From Prorocentrum cordatum (taxonomy: Eukaryota > Sar > Dinophyceae > Prorocentrales > Prorocentraceae), in NCBI GenBank assembly GCA_963575745.1, contig CAUYUJ010000149.1:1-64000 (forward strand): a stretch of 64,000 nt of DNA, given 5' to 3'. Position numbers and translations under genes: made by a program. The notes under the pieces were generated by a model. It saw only the letters and a program-made list of their open reading frames with translations. It had not been told where the DNA came from and made no database searches. Positions 33,097 to 43,478 of the stretch are shown in pieces (positions within the stretch are counted from its first letter, which is position 1; each line of letters begins with the position of its first letter).

Positions 33097-34362
33097 ATGG
33101 CGGCGCCGAAGAAGTCTGCCTTCGAAGACCTCCAGAGCTTCTTCGAAGAGGCCGACGATGCGTTCGATAAGATGGACGTCGAACGGACGCAAATGATCAG
33201 CTGCCTCGGGAAGGCGCTCGAGGAATCTGGCACCGTGGAGCCTGTCCGCGAGAGCCCGTTGGAGGAGCCTGCAGTTTCGAGCTCCTCTGCGTCGGCGACT
33301 CTGGAGGTGGAGGTCGGCAGTTCGGAGGTCGGCCGCACTCAGGTCGACTATGCTGCTCTGGGGCGCGCTGTCGACGAAGTTCTGGATGACAAGGCAGGCG
33401 AAGCGGAGGATCAGGTCCTTCCAGAAGGCGCGGCAGGACGCGTCCAGCAGTTCATGAACGCGGATCCTGACTTCGCTCGGATTGCCCTGCTCATGGCAAT
33501 GGACCCGCTCGCCGTGGACTGGAACGATCCCGCCGTCATCAACGTCGAGAAGACGTTGGTCTTGGAGTTCAAGTGCCACAAGAAGTTCAAGGCACGGGGC
33601 CCTCCTGGCCTGCTCCAGGGCGGGCCCAAGGAGTGGAGGGGCCAAGCCTGGAGGGCGAAGAGCGGTCGGTGGGGCTCCCGCGGCGGGCGCAGCATGCGGT
33701 TGGCAGAGTTCCAGGCGAAGTTCGGTAAGGAGCGAGGCACGCAAGCATGCCTGGAGGACGAGGGCCGACGCCGCAGTTTGCGGCAAAAAACCTGCGTTGC
33801 GAAGTTCGGCAAGGAGCGAGGCGCCGAGGCCTTCCAGGAGGACGAGGCCGAGCGCTCGAGCAATTGCAAGGGGATCGCGCGCATGATGGCGGTAGGCCGC
33901 CCAAAGTCCCAGCAACCCATTTTGGTGCCGCCGATGTTCGCGCCTCCAGCTTGCAAGGCATGCCTGCCGACGCCCAAGATGATGCCGCAAACCGCCCTGC
34001 CGATCGCGCGCACCGCGGACGCAGGAAAGGGCTCGGGCGAGCGGGCTGCCAAGGGCGAGAGCAAGCGCGCCAGGGAGGGCAAGGGCGATGGCGAGCAATG
34101 CAAGGGCGCCTACAAAGACGCGGACTATGGCAAGGGCAGGGGCGCGGATAAGGACAAAGGCAAGGGCGCCCACAAGGACGCGGACAACGGCAAGGGCGCC
34201 CACAAGGACGCGGCCAAGAGCAAGGGCAAGCACGGCAAGGGTTTCCTCTCCCCCACGCCCAAGCGTCCAGCGCCTCGGACGCCGTCGCCTGCTCGCAGGC
34301 CCAAGCGGCGGGCGACGAATCCACAGGGCGCCAGCGAGGGCAGGCCGTTGCCTTTTTTGTGA
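33097..34362 (+). CDS. Intact 421-residue basic repeat protein, unknown family
   Basis: One uninterrupted frame from ATG (33097) to TGA (34360-34362) with no intron, the cleanest gene in the window. I do not recognise it. Residues 1-140 are acidic and helical (FEDLQSFFEEADDAFDKMD, AGRVQQFMNADPDFARIALL). The middle holds two copies of a short repeat, FQAKFGKERGTQACLEDE and VAKFGKERGAEAFQEDE, about 30 residues apart. The C-terminal third is Lys/Gly/Ala-rich with KGAHKDADNGKGAHKDA repeats and ends in a Pro/Arg-rich segment (TPKRPAPRTPSPARRPKRR) that looks like a nuclear localisation signal. A spliced-leader relic 33 nt upstream, plus the missing introns, suggests a retrogene. Function is unknown; nucleic-acid binding is a guess from charge. 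Confidence 0.8.
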   Translation: MAAPKKSAFEDLQSFFEEADDAFDKMDVERTQMISCLGKALEESGTVEPVRESPLEEPAVSSSSASATLEVEVGSSEVGRTQVDYAALGRAVDEVLDDKAGEAEDQVLPEGAAGRVQQFMNADPDFARIALLMAMDPLAVDWNDPAVINVEKTLVLEFKCHKKFKARGPPGLLQGGPKEWRGQAWRAKSGRWGSRGGRSMRLAEFQAKFGKERGTQACLEDEGRRRSLRQKTCVAKFGKERGAEAFQEDEAERSSNCKGIARMMAVGRPKSQQPILVPPMFAPPACKACLPTPKMMPQTALPIARTADAGKGSGERAAKGESKRAREGKGDGEQCKGAYKDADYGKGRGADKDKGKGAHKDADNGKGAHKDAAKSKGKHGKGFLSPTPKRPAPRTPSPARRPKRRATNPQGASEGRPLPFL

Positions 34363-34515
34363 CGCGCACTGTGGCGCTCGGAAAAGAAGATGAGTCCACT
34401 TCGGCGGCTCAACCGCCATGGCGGTTTATCCGCCTGCGTGCGCACGTGTGTCAGCGCGCGCGCGCCCAGCATTTCGTCGCACGTAGTTCGAACATGCAGC
34501 CGCGCAGCTTTTGTG
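34363..34515. other. Intergenic with two adjacent palindromes
   Basis: GGCGGCTCAACCGCC (34403-34417) and GGCGGTTTATCCGCC (34420-34434) sit side by side, followed by GCGCGCGCGCCC. They lie between the end of one gene and the spliced-leader relic of the next. Confidence 0.6.
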
Positions 34516-34537
34516 CCGCATAGGCGTCTTGGCTCAA
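34516..34537 (+). promoter_or_regulatory. Spliced-leader relic upstream of the 34582 ATG
   Basis: CCGCATAGGCGTCTTGGCTC followed by AA matches the spliced leader with a 2-nt insertion and three substitutions; the CTTGGCTCAA end is almost intact. It is 44 nt before the ATG. Confidence 0.65.
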
Positions 34538-34581
34538 AACGCGCTTTGCAAATCGCATGTCGCCCCCTTCTGCCCCTCTCC

Positions 34582-36969
34582 ATGTCTGCAGCTGCGTCGG
34601 CCACGGCCGCCGAGATTGCGGGTGCAGTGCAAGCGGATGACGATGCGAGTCCGACGTGGACTATGCGGGGTGGCAAGTGCCCCTTTAGCTCGCAGTGCAG
34701 CAAGCGCAGCTCGACCGTCAAGAACTGCAACTCGCACGAGGAGGCCGTAGCGTCGGTGATCCGTCATTTGGAAACTTCACCTTGCCACGGGCTCGAGCGG
34801 CACGAGGCCGAAATGGCCGTGAAGGGCCCTATCCCCACCCCCTCCCCTCGCCCCCCCTCCTCCTCTTCCTGGCGTTGCTGCTGCTGCTCCACCATCTCAT
34901 CATCGCAGCATTTTCAGCTTCGGGTGGTCGGCGCGCCGTCCCGCGCCCCACTTCCCCTCCCCCGATTCGCCGCCTCCCCGCTCGCCTTTGTCGGCCATGG
35001 AGCCACTCGCGAAACGACGGAGGATCCTCGATATGCTGGGCAGGCGGAACTTCAGCGAGAGAGACGTCGCAGCGGCGCTTGCCGCGCTGGGGGGCGATGA
35101 AGCGGCGTCTCGGCGAGATGCGCGGGAGTGCGTGGATACGTTCACAGAGGACGTTCTCGTTCAGCTGGCCCTGCAAAAACGAGGCGGCGACGCCTTTGAC
35201 CATTGCCAAGTATCAGCTTCTCCTCCCGACGTGCATTGTACAGTGCGCGGGCTTCAGGGAGGAGTTTGAGAATGCAGCGGCGAAGTCGCCAAATAGTTTT
35301 GACAGGCCGTGGCGCCTGGCGCTCTACATAGATGACGTAGTACCTGGCGATGTTTTGGGATTGAACAACAAGCGAAAGGCCACGTGCTGGTATATCGGCA
35401 TACTTGAGATGGGGCGCTATCTGCGACGCGAAGAGGCATGGCTGCCCGTTGGCGTGCTGCGCGCCACCACTGCTAAAGATGTTCAGGGAGGCTTCCCAGC
35501 CGCGGCCAGGGCGCTCCTGCGTTCCCTCCTGCTCGGGACCGACAGCGCGTCCACGGCTGGAGTCAGCGTGTCGCGCGGTGGCCAGCCAAGGATTTTGCAT
35601 TTCGGCTTCAGCGTTGGATCGGGGACGAAGTTGCGACGAAAGCTTTCTTCGATACGAAAGGTTTTGGCGGCATTAAGTGTTGTTCCATATCCTGCAAGAA
35701 CGTAGTGAAGCTGAGCAAAGATGGCGTGGCATATTCGCTGGCCAATCATCAGACTGACACGTACCTGGTCGATGTCTCGTGCTCTGACCCCTCGCAGCTC
35801 GACCCGATGACAGACGAGGGCGTCTGGCGCACGCGCGACATCCTGGATGAGGTGCGCAGGCGTGGGGGGCCGTTGAAAACGCTACAGACAACGACGGGGT
35901 TCCCTTCGAATGAGCACGGCGTCCTGGCCGACAGGGATCTCCGCCCGCACGCGCTCCCGCACTCTTGCCTTCTGCGCGATTGCATGCACGTGTACTTGGC
36001 AGGCGGCATCGTAAATATTGAGCTTGGTTTGCTTTTGAATGCGATTCACGAGTGCACCCCTGGGTTTTCCTTCCGCGTGCTCAAGACGCTCGCTGAGGCA
36101 GACTGGCACTGGAGCGCTGGAGGGTTAACCAGGAGCGAGTTCGCTGAGCTATTCAACGAGTCTCGGGAGAAGGCGTGGAAATCAGGTGGTACGTTTCGCG
36201 CGGGGGCATCTGAACTATTGTCTGCATACCCGTTCATCCGATATTTTCTCGCTGAGCACGTCCCCGTGCATAAGGTCCAGCTTGAGCGCCAGAGCTACTT
36301 TCGTCTGCGCGAAGTTCTGGGCAGCATCGTCGAGGCAAAGCACTATTCCACGCCATTGGCGATGAAAGATACCATGCAGAGCGCAGCTGGCCGTTTTCTT
36401 GACGCGCACAAGGCTGCGTACCGCGTCGATGCCACCGTCCCAAAACACCATTATCAGTGGCACGCTGTGTCAGGCCAGGAGGACGATATATTTCGCGATT
36501 GCTTTGTTCACGAAAGAACAAGATCGTGAAGCAATCAATGACTCACATCGCAAACACGGCAGCGTTCGAGGAGAGTTCGGTCCAGCAGCTTCTCGCCAAG
36601 GTGTTTCCATCGATGGACAAAGTCAGGATGACCGAATTGTGCGAGCCTGTGGCTGTGAGCCAGCCGCTGTCCGACAAGTGTGGCCAGCTTTGCGTCGTGT
36701 CCAAGCAGATGAGATGGCGGGGCTTGCTGCCCAGAGTTGGCAGCGGGGTTTTCGTTCAAAACGCGGCAGTTGAGATTCAAGCGTGCGCGTCCGTAGGTGG
36801 CGTTCTAGCGCTGATCGTGGGAACTCTTGCGCTGGTGCGCCGTGAGCCTCTCGGCGGGTATTCTATCTGGGCTAAAACGGGACAGACCAAGCTCCTTTTG
36901 CCCGAGGGGGCGCGCAAGGCGACTGGCTGCTTCCTCAAGAGCGACAACACGCTTGCGGTGATCCATTGA
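34582..36969 (+). CDS. Large family-A protein: N-terminal zinc-finger-like domain plus D-x-M-H / P-K-x-H core
   Basis: A long gene I recognise only as a high-copy dinoflagellate family. Part 1 (34582-34828) has a Cys/His element, KCPFSSQC ... SVIRHLETSPCHGLERH. A pyrimidine-rich intron of about 160 nt probably follows. Part 2 opens PLAKRRRILDMLGRRNFSER, then SFDRPWRLALYIDDVVPGDV, EEAWLPVGVLRATTAKDVQG, KGFGGIKCCSISCKNVVKL, DCMHVYLAGGIVNIELG, VPKHHYQWH and CFVHER, and ends LPEGARKATGCFLKSDNTLA. The gene at 54815-58480 has the same order. One-base shifts lie near 35180 (A5 run), 35620 and 36515. The ordered acidic residues and the DxMH and PKxHxxxH words recall DDE transposases of the CACTA/KDZ kind; that is my inference, not an identification. 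A spliced-leader relic lies upstream. Confidence 0.7.
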
Positions 36970-37249
36970 GAGCGGAGAGAATCATCTGCTGCAGCGGATT
37001 ACCCGCTCGTCCTCCTCATCACCATCATCATCATCACCATCAGCACCACCGTCATCATCATCACCGCCGTTCCTGCCCCCTGCTCGACGTGGGGAAAAAC
37101 GCCCGCTAGCGGATGAGCCGCCACGTGCGTCGTTTTCCCGCCTCTCTTCCCCTTCTTCGCTTTCCTCCCCTCCTCTGTTCCCAACCCCTCCTATTTTCTC
37201 ATTGCCGCGAGTTTTTTTTCACGCGTGGGCCTCTCCAGTGTCTTTCGGA
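36970..37249. other. 3' flank with two GCGGAT palindromes and CATCAT run
   Basis: AGCGGATTACCCGCT at 36993-37007 and AGCGGATGAGCCGCC at 37108-37122 flank a short CATCATCATCACC microsatellite (37015-37065). No gene is visible. Confidence 0.6.
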
Positions 37250-38250
37250 GGTTTGCTAACTTAAAGTAGTTATTTGGCACACTTGTAACCTTGGTATATG
37301 ACATCGTATGTGAGGTACATAACCGTAAGTATCCCTTACTTGATCAACTGGATGATCTTCTGGGCATGTCAACAGCTATAAGGTAGTTCAATGATAATGT
37401 ACACTTGCTCCGACATGTAAGTAGGGATACTGCTCTTATTGATATGGATACGGCTACTTATAAATCGTATCAACTACAACAACTTCCTCGGCCATCCAAG
37501 TGCATCCCAGACCCCCCCCGGCCCGGGCCCCCCCCTGCCCAGACCCCCCCGTCCGGACCTGGTCCGGCCCCCCCCGGTCTGGACCCCCCCAGCCCGGGCC
37601 TCCCCGGCCCGGACCCCCCCGGCCCGGACCCCCCGGTCCAAACCCGGACCAAATTTCCCCGGTCGCCCCCCGGTCCGGGCCCGCGCTGGCCCGCGGCCCC
37701 CGGCCCGGACTCCCCGCCCAGTCCGGACATCCCCAGTCTGCACCATGGACCCCCCTTCGGCCCGGACCCCCCGGCCCCCCCGGCCCGGGCACCCCCCCCG
37801 GCCCGGGCGCCCCTCGGGCCCTGGCCTGCATGGACCTGCTCGGCCCGGGCCCCTTCGATCAGGATCCCGCCGGTCCGAAGCCCCCCATGCAGTGCTCTCC
37901 CCCAGCCCGGCCCCGCCTCCGGACTGGCCTGCTTTGCAGAATTGTGCGCAAAGCCACTTGCATGTTGGTTGCAAGTTTGGTTATAAGCCTGCCAAGCGCA
38001 ATTATAGAAGGGGCAACCACTGATATAACCAACGCAGTTGAATACTTGTCAGTTATAACTTTCAGAAGTTGGTAATTCGCTACATCAGGATGAAGCGTAT
38101 AGAAGTGACTTACAAACGCACTTGGCAACCCCATTTTAGTTTGTAGCATCTCTGGCACAATCAACATATACTCCAGGGAATCAACTGGCATGCAGTTAAT
38201 GATCAGATGCACCGCAACCGAGAGGAAACGGCCTGACCCTCCGAACACTT
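37250..38250. repeat. C-rich CCCCGGCCCGGAC minisatellite between AT-rich arms
   Basis: The core 37500-37915 is CCCCCCGGCCCGGAC-like, the same family as 27990-28405. Both sides are AT-rich and unique-looking (37250-37499 and 37916-38250), a sharp composition contrast. The left arm shares CAACAACT and CTCGGCCATCC with the reverse complement of the 28k flank; the right arm shares, in reverse, ATTCTGCAAAG with the 59k flank. A 129-residue minus frame in the right arm (38248-37859; LEYMLIVPEMLQTKMGLPSA) looks protein-like, but I cannot assign it. Confidence 0.65.
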
Positions 38251-38324
38251 ACGAGCACGGCGTCTCAACAAAGGGCGAGATGAGACCAGTTACGGGCCAA
38301 CTAGTTGTTTGCGTGCGGAGGCCT

Positions 38325-38513
38325 CGTCGCCGCCGCCGCGCCGCCGCCGCCGTCGCCGTCGCCGTCGCCACTGCCGTCGTCGTCGTCGTCGCCGCCGCGG
38401 CCGCTGTCGTCGCCGCCGCCGCTCGACCAGCGGACCCCGTCATTGTCGTCGCCGTCGTCGTCGGTTGTACTCTCCCTCCAGGGGGGCCTCGCGCGACGAC
38501 GATCGCGACGACC

Positions 38514-38556
<43 letters not shown>

Positions 38557-38575
38557 ACCCGTCGGCAGGCCTCGA
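38325..38575. repeat. (GTCGCC)n and (GAC)n trinucleotide arrays
   Basis: CGTCGCCGCC-type trinucleotides (38328-38465), a short unique gap, then pure GAC repeats (38505-38560). Confidence 0.9.
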
Positions 38576-38960
38576 AAGTTTGGAGGATGAGTACGACCGA
38601 AGACGACCTCTTGGGGGGGGGGAGAGGAGGGGAAGCAAGCGACGGCGGCGCGCTAGCCTCGAAGTCGCCGAAGCGGCACCCGCCCACCCCGCGGGCGCGG
38701 GCGCGGGCGCTGCCCCCCCCCCCTCCCACCCACCCGCGCTCCATCCCTCATCCGTCCTCCCCCTTTCTCTCCTCTATCCCCCATTCCTCCTTCGTTCTTT
38801 CTCCTCCCTCCCCCTCCCCGTCCTCCTCACCCGCCTTCTCCGCCCCCTCCGTCCCTCTCCTTCCTACTCCCTCCCTCTCTCCTCCGCTTCCTCCCCCCCC
38901 TCCCCCATCGCCCTCCCCCCTCTCGCTCCTCCCTCGTAGTGATACGGGCTGGTTTTCGGA
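38576..38960. other. No gene recognised; pyrimidine-rich
   Basis: GC-rich then CTCCCTCC-rich (38745-38935). No conserved coding block is visible. Confidence 0.4.
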
Positions 38961-38967
38961 CTCGTTT

Positions 38968-39048
38968 GGCGCGAGCGCCATCACTGCATCAATCAGCTAG
39001 GGGCGCGAGCGCCCATGGCGGCGTGCAACCAGCAAGCCTGCGATTGCC
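38968..39048. repeat. GGCGCGAGCGCC palindromes, dispersed repeat copy 1
   Basis: Palindromes at 38968-38979 and 39001-39014. The segment ATCAATCAGC, GGGCGCGAGCGCCC, GCAACCAGCAAGCCTGCGA (38987-39048) recurs at 49143-49206. A further single palindrome is at 47033-47045. Confidence 0.7.
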
Positions 39049-39339
39049 ACAACTCGTGGCCCAAAATACGAGTGTCTCACACTCTGCGGTGGCCCCGCAA
39101 TGGGGCCTTGCTCTGAGATTTCCCTTCCCTTACCCGTCCCCTGATTCCCCTCCACGCCGATCTATCACTGGCAGCCGTGCGCCGCCTATGATTTCACGTG
39201 CCTGACGAGGGCAGCCCCCGCTGCCTTCGGATCAACCGAATAGTAAAAGGCCTTATCGACCCGCTCACCGTCCTTCAAGGCCCTCCAGCGCTGGGTGGGA
39301 ACAGACGTGTAGATACTCTAACCCCAGCGGGGTGCCAGG

Positions 39340-39406
39340 CATATCGTAGATCGTCGTCGTCGCGCGTCGTCGTCGTCGCCGTCGTCGATGTCGTCGTCGC
39401 CGTCGC

Positions 39407-39437
<31 letters not shown>

Positions 39438-39790
39438 ATCGTCGCCGCCGTCGGCGGAACGATCCGCGCGAGGGGCCGGCCGAGATTTTTCGGGGTGGTC
39501 GGGCCAATCGGAAGACGGCTTGATGTTGAAGCTGCGGTAGCGGAACGGCTTCTGGGGGCTCGTCGGGGCGCCTGGGCACGCCAGGCTCGAGATCTTCGTG
39601 GGAGTGGTCGCCTGCGCAGCGGCCGCAGGGCGCCTGCGCACCGTCGTGGCCGCCGCGGCCGCCGCGGCGGGGCGCTTGAGGACCGCCTTCTTGCGCTCCT
39701 TGCCCTTCCCCGCCGCCGAAGCCCGCGCGCCCTTGCCCTTCTTGCCGTTCTTCTTGCCGCCCACGACGCCCAGGAACCTGGGCAAACATG
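39340..39790 (-). CDS. Exon of a Lys/Ala-rich protein with acidic repeat tail
   Basis: I do not recognise the family. The frame has no ATG at its start; CCCAG followed by GTTCC near 39780 fits a splice acceptor, so this is probably an internal or last exon. It reads FLGVVGGKKNGKKGKGARAS, then KERKKAVLKRPAAAAAAATT and VRRRPAAAAQATTPTKISSL, ACPGAPTSPQKPFRYRSFNI and KPSSDWPDHPEKS. It then runs into an Asp/Gly tail encoded by the GTC microsatellite (39345-39455). KRPAAA-type basic repeats are common in dinoflagellate nuclear proteins. The stop may simply be where the microsatellite ends. Confidence 0.45.
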
Positions 39791-40059
39791 GGCACGGGAA
39801 CGGCAGCAGCGGGGCGGGGGGCGGGGCTTCTGGAGTCGAAGCGCACCAGTCGTCCGAGCCGCGCCCCGCCGTGGCGACGAGGGGGGGGGAGCGCCCTCAT
39901 GCCAGACGGCAGTGGGCCCCGACCTTCGGAGACGAGCGAGGCGCCATCCAAGTTGCCCTGAGGCCCCCGATGCGGCCGGATGACGGCACCCACCCCCTCC
40001 CTCCCCCTCCCGCCCGACCGACCCTCCGCCACCCGCCCTCCACAACCCCTCCTCCACGA
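39791..40059. other. No gene recognised
   Basis: GC-rich, including a weak match to the dispersed GGCGACGAGG element (39860-39890). The minus-strand frame stays open but shows no conserved block. Confidence 0.35.
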
Positions 40060-40265
40060 TCCTTGATATATATGTATATATACATATGTATACATACATT
40101 TATTTATATATATATATGTGTGTGTATGTATGTATGTATGTATGTACGTACGTATGTATGTATGCATGCATGCATGTATGTATGTATGTTTGTATGTATG
40201 TATGTATGTACGTATGTATGTATGTATGTAGGTAGGTAGGTAGGTAGGTAGGTAGGTAGGTAGGT
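40060..40265. repeat. (ATGT)n then (AGGT)n tetranucleotide array
   Basis: TATA-rich start (40068-40120), then ATGT repeats with CATGC and ACGT variants, then nine AGGT units at 40229-40265. It ends just before the 3' end of the next minus-strand gene. Confidence 0.95.
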
Positions 40266-40297
40266 CCTAGATCACCCCCTTGATCTTCCCTGGCCGC

Positions 40298-42061
40298 TCA
40301 TCGGCCATGCCGTCGACGTCCAGCACGGGCCGCGCGGCGGCGTCGGCGGCCGAGGCTCCTCTCGCCGCGGGGGCAGAGGTCATGCATTTTGTGGTGGGAA
40401 GGGTGGAAGGGTATGGAGGCTGCCCATAGGGGTGGCTGGAGGGATCGCTCGAGGCAGCTAGGGAGGGGTTGGACGGGCTGTGGAATGGTGCGATGAGGGT
40501 GAAAGGGAGGGGAGGAGGGATTGGGGTGAGAGCGTGGGTTGTTGGCAGGATGGTGGCGTCGGCGGCTGGGGGAGGAGGGAGGGGGGGGGTGTTCTTCGGG
40601 AGATGGCTGTGGAGGAGTGGGGATTGCATGGAGGGCAATTGGCACAGCCCGCACTCCCAAGCCATCCAACCCCGCCGCCGTCGCCGTCGCCATCGCCGCA
40701 GTCCTTGTCGCCGTCGTCGCCGCCGCCGTCGTCGCCGTCGTCACCGCCGCCGCCGCCGTCGTCGTAACCGCCGTCGTCGCCGCCGCCTCCGATTCCTCCG
40801 ACTCCTCCTCATCGCCCTCCCCCTTACCCCCATCACTTATCCCCGCCGCCATCATTATCACCCCACTCAGTCCTGCTACGCCGTCCGCGGGGAACCCAAA
40901 GCCCGCTTGGGCAGGCGCCGCGCCGCCCTGCGTGGGCGCGACGGGGGCCGCCCCGCCTGGCTGCTGCGCAGCCGCAGCCTCCTGTGGCGGCGCCCCGAGA
41001 GGAGGGTGCGCCTCCGCGCAGCCACCCGTGAAGCCCTGGTAGCGCGGCTGGTAGTACTGCTGGTACTGCGGCTGGTGCGGCGGCTGGTACGGCACCATCG
41101 CACCGCCAAGATGCCCGTGGTGATGGCCATGCTGGCCTGGCTGCTGCAGGCCTGGCTGGCCCCTGAACCCGCCCTGACCCGTCAGCCGCAAGCCAGGGCA
41201 ATACGGGTCCCCTGCCTCATGCATGCCATCAGCGAGCCCGAGCGCCATCGACTGCCCGAGCCCCCCGCGCTGGCGCCTGACAGGGCGCGTGGGCTGCGAG
41301 ATCGCGTGGTGGGAGACGCGGCACGGCAACTTCTGCTGGAGCATGAAGATGATCGTCTCGTTCAGGGGGCAGGGCACGGGCGGCGCGTCAATCGGGTAGG
41401 CTTTGTCCCACACCAGCTTGTCCATCGTCGACAGATCCTGCGGGTTGTCGGGGTAGTGCTGCACTCGGCCGTGGTGCGGCAGGCGGAACCGAGCGCGCAG
41501 CATCGCAAGCTCCTGGCCGATGGCATCCTTCTGGCGAAGGCACTCGGTTGCGTCCTCCACGGGGCGCATGCCTGGAGGGGTCCTGCACGCGACCCAAACA
41601 CACCAGATGTCACGCTTGCAAGTCTCCGACGGGCTGACGAGCCCCATATCGTCGCACCGCTGGGACAGACTCTGGAGCGCCTCCGCGAAGGTGGTGTGCG
41701 GGGCCATCCACAGCTCCAACATGCCCTTGGTCATGTAGCGGTGGAAAGTCGGGCAATTCTGGCCAAGCTGGCGGCCGCCCGCGTGGCTGCCGCCGCCGCG
41801 TTGACCTGGCCGCCGCGGGGCGCCTGTGTCAATCTTGCCTTTCAGAATCTCGATGATTTCCCTGCGATCCGACAGGGGCAAGTCTGTGCCGTTCATCATG
41901 GACATGACCGCAGTTGCATCCGTGAGCTCGACCGTGTGCTGCGCCGCGGCGACCGTCTTGAAACGAGCAGCTGCGTCTGCGAGGTCCACCGTGCCGGCGA
42001 CTTCCTTCTGCACTTGCATGTGCTCTGCGATCTCGCGGCACGCCTGCGCGACGTGGGTCAT
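40298..42061 (-). CDS. SPSE-family protein, second member, long low-complexity tail
   Basis: One open frame from the ATG at 42061 (MTHVAQACREIAEHMQVQKE) to the stop at 40298. Recognisable blocks are DLPLSDRREIIEILKGKID, CPTFHRYMTKGMLELWMA, MGLVSPSETCKRDIWCVWV, YPIDAPPVPCPLNETIIFM and QQKLPCRVSHH. The GL-x-SPSE block after an aromatic/Trp element aligns with the gene at 31056-32502, so both belong to one dinoflagellate family of unknown role. Residues from about 350 on are Gln/Pro/Tyr/Gly-rich (QPQYQQYYQPRYQG). The end is Ala/Thr-rich where the frame crosses a GTC microsatellite (40680-40790); the natural stop may be earlier. A spliced-leader relic lies 72 nt upstream and no intron is needed, in keeping with a retrogene. 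Confidence 0.75.
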   Translation of the reverse strand: MTHVAQACREIAEHMQVQKEVAGTVDLADAAARFKTVAAAQHTVELTDATAVMSMMNGTDLPLSDRREIIEILKGKIDTGAPRRPGQRGGGSHAGGRQLGQNCPTFHRYMTKGMLELWMAPHTTFAEALQSLSQRCDDMGLVSPSETCKRDIWCVWVACRTPPGMRPVEDATECLRQKDAIGQELAMLRARFRLPHHGRVQHYPDNPQDLSTMDKLVWDKAYPIDAPPVPCPLNETIIFMLQQKLPCRVSHHAISQPTRPVRRQRGGLGQSMALGLADGMHEAGDPYCPGLRLTGQGGFRGQPGLQQPGQHGHHHGHLGGAMVPYQPPHQPQYQQYYQPRYQGFTGGCAEAHPPLGAPPQEAAAAQQPGGAAPVAPTQGGAAPAQAGFGFPADGVAGLSGVIMMAAGISDGGKGEGDEEESEESEAAATTAVTTTAAAAVTTATTAAATTATRTAAMATATAAGLDGLGVRAVPIALHAIPTPPQPSPEEHPPPPSSPSRRRHHPANNPRSHPNPSSPPFHPHRTIPQPVQPLPSCLERSLQPPLWAASIPFHPSHHKMHDLCPRGERSLGRRRRRAARAGRRRHGR

Positions 42062-42133
42062 CGCACCAGCAGCCAGGGAAACGGAACTAGGTGAAGATAA
42101 ACAGCAATCAGCACGGTGCGCAATGCCCCAACG

Positions 42134-42155
42134 CTCGAGCCAAAAGCTAACTCCG
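42134..42155 (-). promoter_or_regulatory. Spliced-leader relic upstream of the 42061 ATG
   Basis: The plus strand reads CTCGAGCCAAAA then GCTAACTCCG. This is the reverse complement of the spliced leader with one substitution in the first 12 bases, a 2-nt loss and a small insertion. Confidence 0.7.
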
Positions 42156-43478
42156 CAAAGCAAGGGCAGGGCGGGTGTGGGGAGGCGGGCGCCGAACGCA
42201 TCTGCGCGCAGCGCCGTGCACGGCACGCCAGCGGCGCCCCGCCCCTGCGGCCCTCGCGTTGCCACGCCACCTGAAACAAATAACTATCAACACCGTCCGC
42301 ATGTGCATCGCCCCACCCGTCATCCTGCTCCTCCTCCTTCTCCTCCTCCCCCTCCTCATCATCATCATCATCCGCCTCCTCCTCCCCCTCCTCCTCCTTC
42401 TCCTGCTCCTCCCCCTCCCCTAATCGCAAGTGCGCAGCGCAAGCAGAGGTGCCTCCGCCTGGTCCCCACCCTCCCTCCATCACGCCTCTCCTCCGCCTGC
42501 TGAGCGAGGGGGGAAGGAGGGGTGGGGGGGGGGGGAATGGGGGAGGGCGCATCACCTCACGCTCCCACGTCACAGGGGAGAGGCTGGAGCCCCGCAAGCC
42601 CTCTAGTGCGCGGGTTGCCTACAGCGTCTCCTCTTCCAACCCCCTTCTTCCCCATCGGGGAGGGGTTTACCCACCCGCCCACCCCCTATACTTTCTCCCG
42701 CGGACATGGACGGGCGGGTCGCGAGAGGGCGATGCGTCCAGGATGGCCCAAGACGGCTCCAAGAGCGCCCCAGAGCTCAAGATGACCTCCAGGATAGCTC
42801 AAGACAGCCCGAGGCTCATTACGATCATCATTCCTTATCCTACTCAATATTTTCCTCCTCCTCGTCATCGCCCTCCCCATCACATCAATCGCACTTCTCC
42901 CCACTCCCTCGCCCACCCCTCCAGCCTCCTCCGTCCCCTCCCCCCTCCTTCGCACGGTTCGACTGTCACCGTATTTGGTACCGCACTTCTCGGATCACCT
43001 CAACTCGCCTGGTCGATGGGCTGGTGGGGGTACGTGAGGCGTCTAGACTTTCTCATCGTACATTCGGGGCGATAGCGATCGGCGAGCCGACTGCCCCGTG
43101 TCGTATGCGCTGGCAACTCAGGCGATGCTGGCGGGCACCTACGGCACTGCCAGCTACAGCAAAGCCTGCGGCGCGCTGGCAGGACAGCTGCTACGCTGGC
43201 GGGCGGGCGTCGGAGGAGGATGAGGATGAGGTGGGTGATGATGAAGGGAGGGGGTCCGGCCGTAGGGATGGCGGTGTTTGTTTTTTTTTGGGGGGGGGCC
43301 GAGGAGGCGACCTTTGGCGGTGGCCGACGCGCGCGACGGCGAGAGCCGACTGCCCGCGGGCAGCTTGGGCAAGAAGAGCCAGTTGAGACGGGGGGGGCGC
43401 GAAAGCACGGGCCAGCAACCAGCAACAAAAAAAAAACCTGACCGACGCGGATTCTGGCGAGCCGCCGTGCTCTACCCT
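42156..43478. other. Repeat-rich intergenic stretch
   Basis: Holds CTCCTCC runs (42310-42420), a G10 tract near 42525, a degenerate GGCCCAAGACGGC block (42735-42815, same family as 29430-30835), several TGCCAGCGC words near 43110-43200 and a G9 run near 43293. No gene is recognised. Confidence 0.5.

Noticed and set aside
40298-42265. Start of the minus-strand gene at 42265
   Set aside because: That position is a GTG. The ATG at 42061 is preceded at the expected distance by a spliced-leader relic, so it is the better start.
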